A DNA stretch of 64,000 nucleotides from Bullera alba (lineage: Eukaryota > Basidiomycota > Tremellomycetes > Tremellales > Bulleraceae). Both the position numbers and the translations under genes were made by a program. Below are positions 22,932-34,736 of this stretch, piece after piece (within the stretch, counting starts at the first letter, position 1; every line of letters begins with the position of its first letter). Under the pieces are notes generated by a model that worked only from the letters and a program-made list of their open reading frames with translations, had not been told where the DNA came from and ran no database searches. The stretch lies in assembly GCA_001600095.1 (NCBI GenBank), contig BCIX01000003.1:1-64000 (forward strand), written 5' to 3'.

Positions 22932-23605
22932 AGGCCAAGAGCCGGGGGCAACATCGCGCCTTTCAAGGGAGGTTCTAGAATGACCCCCAACATCAATGGT
23001 TGGTCACTTCCATTCCGTCTGGCCGCAATCTACCTTTTGGGTCATTCCGACGGCGGTGAAGTCTCTAATAAGAGTCTGGCCGTACCAAAGAAACCGAAGA
23101 GGTTTTAGATCTGTGAAGTTGGATTTCGATGGCGGTGTTGTTTAGTGATCTGTTTATATTGTACTCGAATGAATGATATGCGTCCCAACTGTCTATGTTT
23201 TCCTCCTCTGAGTCCGTGACACAGTCATCTCCGAAAATTCTCGTCGTCTGGGAGGTCCTAAACATGAAATCTCACAACGAACACCGGATCATCGGCTAGC
23301 TTGATGGGGAAGACTCGACACTGCGTGTTCCAGCGCGAGCTGATTAAGGACGTTGGAGAACTGAGAAGATAGGACGAGTCGTCCTCAGCAGTGCCTCCCA
23401 GTACGGTCCCTTATCCAACCACTGTCAAATCACCGGACCACATGACTGCAAACGCACCAACGGCCTCCGCCATCAAGTCAGCGCCAGAAGCGTGTATTGG
23501 GTACTCGACAGCCTGTGGTTGTTGAATTCGATATGGGTGAGTGCTTCGCATACCATTTCCTACTCTATTCATAGTTGTATGTCATCCCTCTACTCGCCGC
23601 TATTA
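22932..23605. other. Intergenic, convergent 3' ends
   Basis: No gene is seen. This is the 3' side of both the multi-exon gene and the SDR gene. Confidence 0.55.
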
Positions 23606-24445
23606 CTAGAAATGCTGTGGCATAGGCTTGACGAATGGATGCTCCTTTCCGTCCTGAAAGAACTGTCCGCTCTTGAAGTTGTTGAACAGAGGCCACACGA
23701 TGCTCTCTCCGCCGACTGAAGCTGGTCTGGGGCCAGAGAATCCATTCAGCTCGGTAGCACAGTATCCTGGGCAGACGATGGCGAGTTTGACTTCTGGGTG
23801 TTGGATGGCAAAGGCTCGGAGCCAAGAAGTGAGGATGCCTTTACTGGTGCAGTAGGCTTGACCGACCATGGTGTCGGTTGGAACCCACTTCAACTCTGAT
23901 TTCTCGCCCTTTGAGAATGCCGTCCAATCTCCTATCCAGTGCTCGATCTTTGCCCAATCCACATTCTCCACGTCTCCCAGGGCGTTCCTTGTCGACTCGT
24001 CCAGCTTGTCCATGTACCATGAGCCGACTTCGGATGAGACGACGGTGACTATGCCGGTGTCTTTGGGGATGAGGGGAAGGAAGGCTTCAACCGTGTTCCG
24101 AGCTGCGGTGATGTTGGTCTCCAAGACCTGAGGGGACATTGGATCGCCGTTGTAATTGCTGATTCCACTGTTGTGCACTAAGACGTCTAGCTTGCCGTAC
24201 TTCGATCGAACGTCCTCGACCAGAGCTTTGAGCGAGGCGCTGTCTGTAATGTCGAGTTGGACTACCTCGACGTTGGAGAATTGATGACCAGTCTCCGAGG
24301 CCTTCATCTTCTCCACGGCTTCCTCGCCATTCTTCACCGATCGAGAAGAGAGCAGAATGGTGTCGTTGGGCTTCTTCTGCGAGAGGTACTTGACGGCCTC
24401 GTATCCGATACCCTTGTTGGCTCCAGTGACGAGAATGACGGACAT
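23606..24445 (-). CDS. Short-chain dehydrogenase/reductase, carbonyl-reductase-like
   Basis: This is an intronless, 279-residue NAD(P)-dependent oxidoreductase. The cofactor motif TGANKGIG starts at residue 7. LDITDSAS follows in the usual place, then the NSGIS variant of the NNAG motif. VVSSEVGSW supplies the catalytic Ser, and AYCTSKG supplies the Tyr and Lys of YxxxK. VCPGYCATELN is the usual post-catalytic loop. The family reduces carbonyl compounds or quinones; the substrate is unknown. It is the complete paralogue of the truncated copy at the telomere. The likely TATA (TATAAG) is at 24615-24620 on the minus strand. Confidence 0.92.
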   Translation of the reverse strand: MSVILVTGANKGIGYEAVKYLSQKKPNDTILLSSRSVKNGEEAVEKMKASETGHQFSNVEVVQLDITDSASLKALVEDVRSKYGKLDVLVHNSGISNYNGDPMSPQVLETNITAARNTVEAFLPLIPKDTGIVTVVSSEVGSWYMDKLDESTRNALGDVENVDWAKIEHWIGDWTAFSKGEKSELKWVPTDTMVGQAYCTSKGILTSWLRAFAIQHPEVKLAIVCPGYCATELNGFSGPRPASVGGESIVWPLFNNFKSGQFFQDGKEHPFVKPMPQHF

Positions 24446-25113
24446 GACGCTTGTTTATCAAAGGAACGATGCTGGATGGATGACAGGGAAAGTGATGATG
24501 TGGTGTGGTAAGGACTGATCGAATCGGTATCGATGCTCGGAGTGGGTAGCTGACAGTTCTGTGGGATTGGTACGAGTACGGGGTTACATGTTCGGACTTG
24601 CTTTCTAGACACTTCTTATACATGTTGTCACTGTGGAGGTGCTGACAGCTGACCAAGGTGGACTGCTGGAATCCAGGGATTCGGCAGATGTCAATCCCGT
24701 CATCGATCTCATCGGCGACCGAGACCGACGGTCATACCCAGATGCACCGGTTGGCAGTAGCCTCGGCCAATTACAACGTAGCCAGTAGCTAGCTCTATCC
24801 CCCTGGACAGGACTCTGCATCATGTGTTTCGGGCAGCGGTTCGGTCAAAGGTGATCGGCTACTCGCAGACTGCATTCGAAGCTGTAGGGAGCGACTCGCA
24901 CTGTCGCTGGCGCGTCATCGGTCGTATGGCCCATGTCTGATTTCTGCTCTGATGCAGCTTGATCGAGGCTTTCTCTCGACTCGTCATTAGCCATGGACTA
25001 AGGAGTCTGCTATGGCATCTACATGGGGGGCTGCATGCCGCAAGACACTACAACTATGTGGAACAGGAGCGATACTTTCATCTCAACCTGTGGTTCTGTA
25101 TTGGCATCTGTCT
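24446..25113. other. Intergenic: SDR promoter and serine hydrolase 3' side
   Basis: No gene is supported. It should contain the SDR promoter near 24.6 kb and the terminator of the hydrolase gene. Confidence 0.5.
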
Positions 25114-26610
25114 CTACATCGCTGCTTGAGCTGGCGATTTGCTAATCTCTAGACCTGCGTAAAGAGTCTTCTCAAAAGCCCTGATTGTATGGCCGACGGC
25201 GTTATCATTACCCTCGCTGTAGATACTCATATCGCACACGGCCTACTCGAATCAGCAGGAGACCTCGGATAAGACGGACAGGGAACTCACCGCTATGCCC
25301 TTCTTTGGGTCTATCCAGTACACCGTCTTCAGAGCTCCATCCCAACACCCACTACCTGGACTCCTACCGTTCTGTCCTCCATTGGGGTATATCAATAGTC
25401 CGGGAGATTGCTGCAGGTCGTCGATCGGCTCCGAAGGCTGGTGATACCAGATCCATTGGACGAAGCGACTGAGTGTCGGTACAGCTTTATCAGGTAGGAC
25501 GCCAGTGAACAGCGTCTTGAATGAGGCTTCTGAGAGGAGTCCCGGAGAAGATCCAGTATAGTCGGGAGACGATCGGAGTATGCCTTGAAGGACTTTGAGG
25601 TAGTCACGAGCCGTTCCGTATAAACCGGCACCGCTAAGGATCGTCAGGTCCGACCACCGGAGTGACTCACCCTAGGAGCAGCTTGACTTCGTCTGGCGTA
25701 GCTGCCTTGCCCAGTGGACGAGGGGGTAAGACCTTGTACGTTCCATCGGGGAGCAGCATGCACGGTTTGAGGAGGCGGGACATGATATCTTCGGTAGGGT
25801 AGAATGTCATGCTGGTAGCGCCAACAGGCTTGAAGATGTTTTCCTGAAAGTACTCCTCGAGTGTCTTGCCCGTACGCCTTTCCACGTAGAATCCTGCCCA
25901 ATCGACGCTGGTCGAGTATGTGTAGTTGGTTCCAGGCTCATAGTCCAGTGGTTGCACGAGATCATCCACCGTGGCGTCCTTGGCGAACATGTCTTTCTTA
26001 GGATTCTGCTTGAACCACTTGCGCATCGCCTCCGAGCAGGTGAAAGAGTAGGTCAATCCTGTACGATCAGCCGAGCAAAGGGCTTAGAGACATACCAGCA
26101 CTGTGGGACAGAAGCATAGCAAGTGTTATCCCCATTTTCGCTTTGCGAAGGATAGGTCGATCGTTCTCCTCGTCCCACCCCTCCAAGACCTCCAGCTTAT
26201 CCAGTGCCAGTTCGGGGAGATACTTGTCGACAAGCTTTGTGTCATTCAGATCGGCAAGACCTTGATCTACGAGCTGATGCACTGCGATCTACTTGAGTCA
26301 GCACAGCTAAAGATTTGGGATAGGAAGTCGCTGACCGAGGTGATCAACTTGGTCATTGAGAACAGATGTAACGCTTCATCCTATCAGCAAAAGTCTGAAC
26401 GAGAATCACCGCTCACTCACTGGTGTCCACGTCGACTTTCTTCCCATCCTGATCATCAAAATCCGTCCAGCCGGCTTGGTTCTCGTAGATCACTTCATTG
26501 GCGTTGCAAGCGGTGAGGAACAATGCCGGGAGCTCGCGTTTCTCGACGGTATCGAGCAGCTTGTCGAGGTTTCTCCTCCCATCTTCGGTAAGCTTAGGCG
26601 ACGCAGACAT
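25114..26610 (-). CDS. Class C beta-lactamase-like serine hydrolase
   Basis: This is a serine hydrolase of the beta-lactamase/transpeptidase fold, the family that includes EstB-type esterases and the LovD acyltransferase. The start is MSASPKLTED at 26610. The catalytic SxxK motif is in LFSMTKLIT, after a short intron. The Tyr motif is in YSTSVDWAG, where the family has YxN/YS. LPELALDKL, LLSHSAG and the C-terminal YPNGGQ follow. The last intron (GTGAGT-TAG) joins KKGIA to AVCDMSIY, with the stop TAG at 25114. Length is about 400 residues, normal for the family. Neighbours are an SDR and a 2OG dioxygenase, suggesting small-molecule metabolism. The substrate cannot be inferred. Confidence 0.87.
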
Positions 26611-26761
26611 CGTATATGTAGTCGAGAGCGGAATAGTCACTTGAGGATACTGTAGGAGATGTGCTTTGGAAACAGACCAGAAGACGAGACCTAGCTAGGT
26701 ATGGTCACACCGAGAATAGCCTGACTGCGTATGATCTCCGGTAACACTTCCACCGCTTCAT

Positions 26762-26789
26762 CCGGATCGGCCGGATCCCGGAGGCCGGA
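26762..26789. promoter_or_regulatory. Four CCGGA repeats in the hydrolase promoter
   Basis: CCGGA occurs at 26762, 26771, 26778 and 26785 (start-to-start 9, 7 and 7 bp), 150-180 bp upstream of the hydrolase ATG. Tandem CGG-containing half-sites are typical of Zn2Cys6 regulators. Confidence 0.4.
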
Positions 26790-27143
26790 GGGTCAGAGAG
26801 GTCACTTCAACGGGATAAGAGCATAGGTGTAAGAGGATCAGAGGGCGCCGATACACGGGAATCCCCTCAGGATGTAATCTCGCGCTACCTGCTGACAGCG
26901 CTGGATCCCGAGCAATTGGTCGTACCGAAACGATGAGAATGTTAGATGGCGCTTCGGCATGTCCGCTCCAGTCTTCGAGCCTCATCTAGGCTTCGGCCCT
27001 TTCGAAAAGCCGCGTGACCGGTACCAGTATCGTGAGATGGAGTGATGGCTGAGTGGAAGTCTGCAGGGAGTTATCCGCTATTGACAACTTGTGCATGCAA
27101 CAACTCTCAGGGTAAGCTAAACTAAAGGCTACAAACGGATTCA

Positions 27144-28417
27144 TCAGAACTTGTGTGCGACATCATAGTCGTCCAGAGCCTCGAACACCTTCTCGTCGGA
27201 CCATCCTTCTTTCAAAGCCTGCTTGATGAGAACCGCCTGAGTGTCGTAGAAATCGCCCTGGATCAAGTCAGCATTGGGACACGTACCATCCGCATTGCTT
27301 ACCTTGTACTTGGTATTGTTCCTCGGGTATCCGTAATCGTCACAAGTGGCCGATATCAAAGCCTCGAACTGCAACTCCCTTCTCTGGCCATCCGCAACTT
27401 CCCTGTGCCACCGCTTGAATACTGGCCAGACGGCTTTCGCCATGAGACATCGATCGAGCGTCTCCATGGGTCTCGAGAAGGCAGAGTTGACCTGAAAGAG
27501 ATTGGCTGAGCGCTCGCCTTCCGAGACGTTGATGCCGGGCTGGTGGAAAGTAGCCGGGTTGAAGAACACTGCGTCTCCTCTCTTGAGCTCGAGCTGGACC
27601 AACTTGGGTTTGACGAAATCGATGTACTCGGGTCGCTTGAAAGCGAGGTATCCCTTCTGGTACTGATGCGAGTATGGCATGAAGCAGGTCGGTCCAGTGG
27701 AGTATGGCATGTCGGTATGCGCAATGGCGGCTTGAAGCGTGAGAAGCTGATTGGTGACTTGGGTGATAAGGGGGAACCGCTGAATCTTGTCCAGAGGTTG
27801 ATGCGACATGTCTATAGTAAGCATCGATCACAATGTGTATCACTCACGATAGTCTCTGTGGATCGCCTGCTGTTCACCTCCTTTGAACGTGCCGTTGGTC
27901 GAGGTAGTGATCTGATACCCTGGTCCCAGCCAAGCCTCACACATGAGCGCTAGGGTCTCGCTGCTGTAGTACTCTGCGTACGATTCGGGGTCCGCTGCCG
28001 CATGTTGGAGGTTGAAAAAGGGTGTTCTGAGGGAAGTCGCTTTGGACCCTCTGGCTGCGGCCTTGATCTCCTTGGTGGCAGCTTCGGTGCGATCGATGAT
28101 ATCCGTAGTGAGGAGATCGCGGATGACCAAGACACCTGGACCGAACGTCAAGGATTTGTACAGTTCGTCCATGACCGCCTTCTTCCCTTCAGGCGACTCG
28201 TTCGCTTTTGCAGCAAGGTCGGGATGGGAGAATACCGGTACGCCCTTTGCGATCTCCTTCGCCAAGGGGAACTCGGCGGCTTCGGTCTTTTGCGAGCCTG
28301 GTTGTCAGCGAACAGTTCATCGGATCTTCACCCACATAGTCGGGCAAACTCTTCAAAGTCGGACTGAGTGAGCTCTGTAGCTAATCGGCCAGCTGGGGTC
28401 TGCCAAAGAGATGCCAT
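27144..28417 (-). CDS. Phytanoyl-CoA dioxygenase (PhyH)-like Fe(II)/2-oxoglutarate oxygenase
   Basis: This enzyme would use iron, O2 and 2-oxoglutarate to hydroxylate a small molecule. The start is MASLWQTPAGRL at 28417, and a first intron splices to TEAAEFPLAKE. The metal ligands of the double-stranded beta-helix are visible: HRD in AIHRDY (HxD), just before a 36-nt intron, and the distal His in ATFHQPGI. Residues following include a basic 2OG-binding Arg candidate in GERSANLF. The stop is at 27144. Length is about 395 residues, typical for fungal PhyH proteins. The gene is divergent from an MFS transporter across an 816-bp shared promoter, suggesting a degradative or biosynthetic pair. Confidence 0.88.
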
Positions 28418-29233
28418 CGTGGATAGGTGGGTACAGAGGAAAGGATGAAGAAGGCATGAGGGAACCAAGGGACCTCTACTATATGAACGGCGCTTTAATC
28501 GTCCGCAAACTCACCGAAAGCTCGGAGAGTGCTAGTCCCCCGGGCCGATTGTCCATCGGCTAAGCGCGATCCCGAGGTGGTGGCACGCTCTCGTAGCAAT
28601 ATAGCAGAAGTCGATACATCTCTGCCGCACGACCCTCGCCCGAGCTATCATGAGTACGAGCCGGCGATACAGATGCTTGAGGTCGCGTGAGAGATTGGCG
28701 TCTAGCTCGAGTGACTAAACACATCGCAACTGGAAGGGAAGATTTCGACATCGGTTTTCTTCTTTTCACCTCTCCTTGCTGGCCAAGCAGGTGTTAAGGC
28801 GAGGTCAAAGATCCTTCGCAGTGTTGTGGCGAGGCTCTCCGTCCACCTGCCTTGACTGATCGCCACGCAAACCCCTATTGCAGGCCGAGGCCAAGAGGTA
28901 AGAGCCAGTCGTATGCTCACGACTCCTCATGCTCTCTGCCTTCAGCAGAATCAAACGCGAGGTGACATTAGCGGAAGCAAACTGCCCACCGCGTTCTAAT
29001 TGCCCAGCTTGTAGCCCTGTGTAATTGTGCCGTAATGACGACGTCAGAGGCATTAGAACTGCCTCCGCGGGGAACCAACCCAGGCACGGAAAAGTCAGTT
29101 GACCGCAAATCGCAATGATCGAGATTCCCGTTCATCGACTGCAAACATTCAACAACCTCTTCTTCCTCTTCCTCGTCTCGTATTATCTTGTCTATAACAC
29201 CCACTTCACCTCCCGCTCACCCTGCATCTCGCC
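28418..29233. promoter_or_regulatory. Bidirectional promoter, PhyH / MFS
   Basis: This region separates divergent start codons. It contains a TCCGCGGGG at about 29065 on the MFS side and a C/G-rich patch near 28540. No open frame of note was seen. Confidence 0.45.
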
Positions 29234-31394
29234 ATGCCATCGAATAAGACGGCGAAGCAGAGGGGAAGGCATGCCGTCAAACGTCTTCTGCCCTATGCGT
29301 TTCTCTGTACCGTCGGTCCAAGCGTCACCGCAGCGACGGCACTGCTCATCGTAGTGAGTCTTCCGTTCTGGACAGTCTGGATTGAGCCATAGTTGTTTAA
29401 GCTGACACAATGATAGCGGATACTCATGTGCCGGTACTACACCAAGAAGACAGGCAATATCAATGACGAGGTATGCTGGGGCCCAGAGGTCGGAGCTCTG
29501 ACGGCCAGTGTGGTCACTGGTCTAGCAGTGATGGACGGCATCTTCTGTGAGTCCATACACTAGGCTTCTTGATGTAGGCTGATAGACTGGGATCGATTAG
29601 CATTCCTGTCGGCTTCCTACGTCCAGCGATTCGCCGACAAGCACGGTAGACGGTCGTTGCTATATTCTCTTCCCATCCTGTCCGCGGTGGCCACCGCGTG
29701 TGTCATGGTTGCTTGTGAGTGATATCAGATTCAGCTTTATTGGAGAAACTGATGAATCATATAGACATCGGTAAAAACATCACCCTGGCGTGGATCCTGC
29801 TTGCGGCTACTGGGGTCCTGGTTGCGGCATCGACAAAGTCGTTATTCGTGCCCTCGCTGGTCATTTCCGATGTGGCCAATGATGAGGATAGGTGGGTACT
29901 GCTACCGAGAACGCCGATTGTGCTGATTGGCTTTCAGGACCAAGTTTTACTCTCGTCTCGAAGCTGTATGTCTCCTAGGTCCGGGATTGGCGTATAGTGA
30001 GTCACCTCGCACCCCTCGATAGACGATACTGATGCTCCCTGTCAATGCTCTTAGTCGTCTCCGCTCTGTCGTCGCGGTATATCCCCATCCTGCTCTTTCC
30101 CTACTTTATCGCAGTGGGCGCTCAGCTTCTGTCTTCCGTCTACGCCGCATCATTCATTCCCGAAACTTTGCCCTGTGAGAAACCTTCCGAAGGGCAGGAG
30201 GAAAGCTCGGACGACGAGTCAGAGGATGACCACCCACACACTTTCGGCGAGACCGCGGAGAACGTCATGGAGGCAGTAGTCGCTCCAGTCAAGCCTCTTG
30301 GAATCCTATTGCCGCGACGAGATCCAGAGACGAAGAGGATCGAGTGGAGATTATCGGTTGTGACGCTCAGTCTGTTCACGGCTACATGTGGAGTGAGTGG
30401 TCCTGGAAACGGGCTATAACTTGATCAGCACTGAGTTCGCCTACTTAGACCGTGTTCATCCCCACTGCCTCTCTGCTCTATCTGTCCGACAAATTCGGCT
30501 TCAAACCAGAGCAAGTGAGTTACGGAGATCGTGCACCGGGAATCGCGATCGCTGACACGCTGTAGAACGGATGGGTGCTCGCATACCTCACAATGTCAAA
30601 ATTTGTTTACATCCTCTTCATCTTCCCCTACCTCCAGCGATACGGGCGAAAGCTGTTCCACTGGTTCCAGGCCAAGAAGAACAAGAAGGATCCTCAGCGC
30701 GCACCACTGCTTCAGAGGGAGAGTTTCAGGAAGCGACTGGCCAACGAAGAGGCCAACTACTTCGATGTGAGCTGCCTTCCAATTGGCTGAGGAGGAAACA
30801 AGCTGACTTGGGCATTCAGGTGCTTCTTCTTTTCTTCTCTGTCACCTTGGATGCGGTCGCGCTATTCGTCGTCTCATTCTCCCAAACGCCGAAACAAGCT
30901 CTAGTTGGTGAGTAATGCTCTGCTATGTTTTCCCCTCCAACCCCTTTCATCTATCGACTGGAGTCCATGCTCGGAGTGACCTACATTTCCACACCTACTA
31001 CGAGAGCGAAACACGAAGCCAAACCCGAAGGACGCTGATACTCTATAGGCTACGCTTTTCTCGCTCTTGGCGCTGGAGACAACCCAACCTACAAGTCCGT
31101 CTTCACCAGTCTTGTCTCCCGGGAACAAGGCAGCGAAACGCTAGCCGCTTTGGATATGACGTGGAACGTGGCGCGGTTGATATCGCCAATGCTGCTAGGA
31201 GGGCTGTACACTGGATTCATCCAGCTCGGCAAGCCTGAACTCCTTTTCAGAGTCGCCGGGGTGAGTCCATATCTCCGTTCCTAATGACAACAGCTCGGAC
31301 GGGGCTGATGACTCTGCTTCAGGCCTGCTGTGTGCTTGGGGCTGTGCTGCTGTTGCCCCTGGTCATTCTCGGTCAGAAAGCGAGAACCATATGA
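29234..31394 (+). CDS. MFS transporter (drug/small-solute type)
   Basis: This is a major facilitator protein of about 510-550 residues in ten or so exons. The start is MPSNKTAKQRG at 29234. Helix 2-3 has the MFS signature variant RFADKHGRRSLLY. A charged central loop (EESSDDESEDD) separates the two halves, with GRKLFHWFQAKKNKKD and LGAGDNPTYKSVFTSLV in the second half. The stop TGA follows QKARTI at 31392-31394. It resembles TetA/HIAT-like MFS-1 proteins rather than sugar porters. Its divergence from the PhyH gene suggests transport of a related metabolite (inference). Confidence 0.8.
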
Positions 31395-31685
31395 GGGGGA
31401 TCTACAGGAGCGACGACTCGCTGTTTTCATCGAGGATGAGGCTGGAGGCATACCGCTTGGATGAGGGGAAGCAACATATGAGTAGGATCCTCAGGGGGCA
31501 TTTCTCGTTATCCTCAAGGGAGTAGGGCTGAAGGTGTACTTGCTTGGATGAGGAGAACCGATACGCCAACGGAGAAGGATTATGACGGGTAAGACGATCA
31601 TTGACATATACATCGATTTGTAAGCAAACGACAAAATGTATCGATACAACTAGGTGACAGCTCTCGTTACGGATCAGCTTTGACA
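31395..31685. other. Convergent 3' region with a short direct repeat
   Basis: CTTGGATGAGG followed by GGA/AGA appears near 31454 and 31543. No gene is present. Confidence 0.5.
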
Positions 31686-34285
31686 CTACGGCATGAAAGA
31701 GAAGTTGTCCTCTCTGATCTCGTTTAGGAATTCCTCAAAGTTGAATCCAAGCGACAAGTCGATGTTGACACCTGCGACTGCGGGTGGAATCGGGTCGTTC
31801 CACCCGCCCCCGGCTGGATCTCCCATAAACATTGGCACTGGCTCCGGATCGATACTGACAACAGGCTGTTTCTCTAGGACCAGTGTCTTTGCCGGTGTGT
31901 GAACGACAGTCTCGTCGGCGGGGGAGTGGGTCAAGTCGAATGGATTGCGGTAGGGGGTTGTCGAATCGGCAAAACCGGGTGTTTGACCGCTTACTCCAGG
32001 CGCAGCATTGGTGTCAAGGTTGGATACTCCGATCTGAGGACTGGTCACAAGCTCTAGACTCTCCTGAGCACGACGCCGTAGTCGGAGCAGAGTGTGCAAG
32101 CCCTTCTTGGCGCGACATCCTTCTCGAGCAGCGGCGGAAATGTCGCATATGATGGACAGGCCGGTAAGAGCTTCTCCGGCGAAACGGCACCGGGGAGCTT
32201 GAATGACGATCGCAGCGAGGCATACCGAGGCGGAGAAAGCGTGAAACCAGAATGCCCAGAGCTGAGGAGATTAGCAATCATTGAGAAAGAATGGTCGTTG
32301 GACTTACTCTGGCGATAAGGGATGGGCGGTAGAGGACGAGTTGCTTGACGAGATGTATGATCTCTTGAGCGCTATGATACAGGGCGAAGAAACTGCCTCC
32401 AAAGCTGGACTGATCGGGAGCCACGGGATCGACGGATAGAGCTCTGCTAAAAGCCGGTTTGTTCAAGTACAGCCTCGTCTGCGCGACCAGTAGTCGGATA
32501 CCAAAGCGCTGCAGAACCGTATGTGGGTGTATGGTGGGGCGTAGTGGCAGGTCTTCGATTTCCAGCTGACCGAGTAGTTCCACGGGCAGAGATTTTCGAA
32601 ACTCCTCCAACTCGGCATCGGCATCCAAGATCGAGGAGTAGCTCAATGGTGTGATCTGGTTCTGAAGGTCGATCACTCGCTCGGTCTTGTGTATGAGTCG
32701 ATGCTTGGATCCGTGATAGTGGACTCTATCCTGGAGGAAAGAGTCTTCGGCCTCTGGAAACTCGGTGTCGGTCTGTTGATTCCGAGTTGAGCAAGGTCGT
32801 CCGAAGCAAAGTGCTTGTAGGCGATCATAGGTGATGAGCTCCCACCATACCTGCCGCCGACACTGCACCTCGTAATCGGACAAGTCGAACAGCGTACCAT
32901 CCCGATGAAGGCCTATACTTTGAGCAGTTTTGATAGCGCTGCCGATAATAGGCCAAAAGGTCTCCGCACCGCTGCTGTTGTTGTCGTTGAGGATATATGT
33001 GCCGGATAGCAAAGCGGCTTGCACAGTCGCCAACGACGCTTGACCTCCGTCTTCGTGCTCGATACAGGCTCTTCCCAAAGCAAATAGGTCCGCTCCGCGT
33101 TGTCGATATGGCTCGCCGCTTAGGTCGAACATGACTCCCAGAGCCATGACCAGAAAGACGACTGCGATCTTGTGTAGGTTGGGTGGGATAGTGGTGTCGT
33201 AGGCATTGAGCAGAAAGTCGCCATCAAAGACTGGTCTCGGGATTGCTTGTTGGCTATGAATTTGTCAGACGGCTGGACCACAGCTTGCATCGCACCGATG
33301 TACTCACATCCAGTCCACATTGTTCCAATATGTATCGACCAAGGCTCTCCCTTCCGTCTCCCAGTCTGGGAGTTTGGCCCGAATATCCTCGATCCCATCC
33401 AGTGGCCTCTTTGTCCCGATATTGGAAGACCTCTGATGTTCGATCGTTGCAGGTCCTCTGGTCGGCATCGGTGACGCAGACATCGACATCAAGCCCTCCT
33501 CCCCGTCCCGCCCGAGATCCTGTAGGTACTCGCTGCCAGCCAATTTGCCCACATATCTCGATACATTCTCCTTTCCCGACCTCAAAGTTCCGAGAGTACT
33601 TCCAACCAGTTGCTCTTCGGCGTCGTTCGGTCGTGTGCTGCTTGATCCAGCTGTATGCCTGAGAGACGATGTGGGCCGTACACCCGGCACCGTCTGCCCC
33701 TTGTAGATGGGGAGTTTGGGCCCATGTTTGTATCCGTTGGCAGGGTGAGGATTGGATGAAGATGAAGGGCGACCTAGACTGGGAAGAGGTCGAGCGGGAT
33801 GGGAGGGATACGAGGTACTCTGGACTTGTCGATCAGGGTCATTTCGATGATCGCCCTGTTCCGGATATTGGACATTGGAGCCAGCTTCGAACAGCGCGTA
33901 ACTGGTATCTTCGGGATCGTTGACAAAGATGCTGAGACACAAAGTGAGCTATTATCATGACAGCGGACAGCCGGCGCAGATCCACTCACCGTCTTCCTTG
34001 GCTTTTCCTCAACTGCCCATCCGGGCAGATCTTCTCGCAACCGCCTTTGACACCTGTAGACGCGTCAGCGATACCCGGCGCATACTCTCAAGCGGCCTTT
34101 GCTCACATGCATCACATGGCCAAGTCCTCGAGCATTTGATCTTCAACCTAATCCCCGTTAGTCTACCGCTCGAATTCCGGCGCTATCTGCACTCACCGCC
34201 TGCACTCTGCACAGCTGTACTTTTGCCTCGTCTTCCTCTTCTTGGCTGGATTTAGTACCGCCGATGAGCTCGGTGTTGGGTCCAT
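31686..34285 (-). CDS. Zn2Cys6 transcription factor with fungal-specific TF domain
   Basis: This is a zinc-cluster regulator. The start is MDPTPSSSAVL at 34285, followed by a basic KKRKTRQKYS. The cluster is assembled from three exons: SCAECRR, LKIKCSRTWPCDAC, and VKGGCEKICPDG. Cysteine spacing is complete. A Ser/Pro-rich linker with many potential phosphosites follows. The PF04082-type domain is seen in 32278-33147: SIGLHRDGTLFDLSDYE, then RRQVWWELITYDR, the family hallmark. The C-terminal exon is acidic (GFNFEEFLNEIRED), a plausible activation region, and the stop is at 31686. The gene is divergent from the Dal5-like transporter, which is its likely target. Confidence 0.87.
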
Positions 34286-34495
34286 GTCTCTGGTGGTGAG
34301 TGAGAGATGTTAACTCCGGTACTGTATGAAGATGGATGCATCGGATTTAGATATGAGGGGTAGCAAGCGATGAGGTTGAGCAGCAGTAGAGAGGAAGAGC
34401 GAGTTAGCGGGGAGATAAGAGATAAGGGAGGAGCGGGATCAAATTGGTTTCAAGTGATCTGATTGGGTCCTCGCCGTCTCGGCTTTAATTTTAAC

Positions 34496-34509
34496 ACCGG
34501 TCAACCGGT
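34496..34509. promoter_or_regulatory. Paired ACCGGT palindromes between regulator and transporter
   Basis: ACCGGT occurs at 34496-34501 and 34504-34509, exactly 8 bp start to start, in the 451-bp divergent promoter. Each palindrome joins CCG and CGG half-sites, as in many zinc-cluster targets. Confidence 0.4.
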
Positions 34510-34648
34510 CCTTGCGATCTGGAAAAAGTCTTGCGCAACATCCTCCTCGAGACGCTAAGGTGATCATGTAGCGCCTCGGAAAGATCTAAGCCAATCGCTG
34601 GCTATCAGATCCATATCAGCATGAAAAGTTTAGCAGATATCGATTGGG

Positions 34649-34654
34649 TATAAG
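34649..34654 (+). promoter_or_regulatory. TATA box of the Dal5-like transporter
   Basis: TATAAG lies 83-88 bp upstream of the ATG at 34737. Confidence 0.5.
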
Positions 34655-34736
34655 TTCAGACTCAGAACTGGTCTGGTCTTTACCTCTTTTCCACTGACCA
34701 GGTAAAGCCGCATCTCACCTCACTTGACTCGACAAC

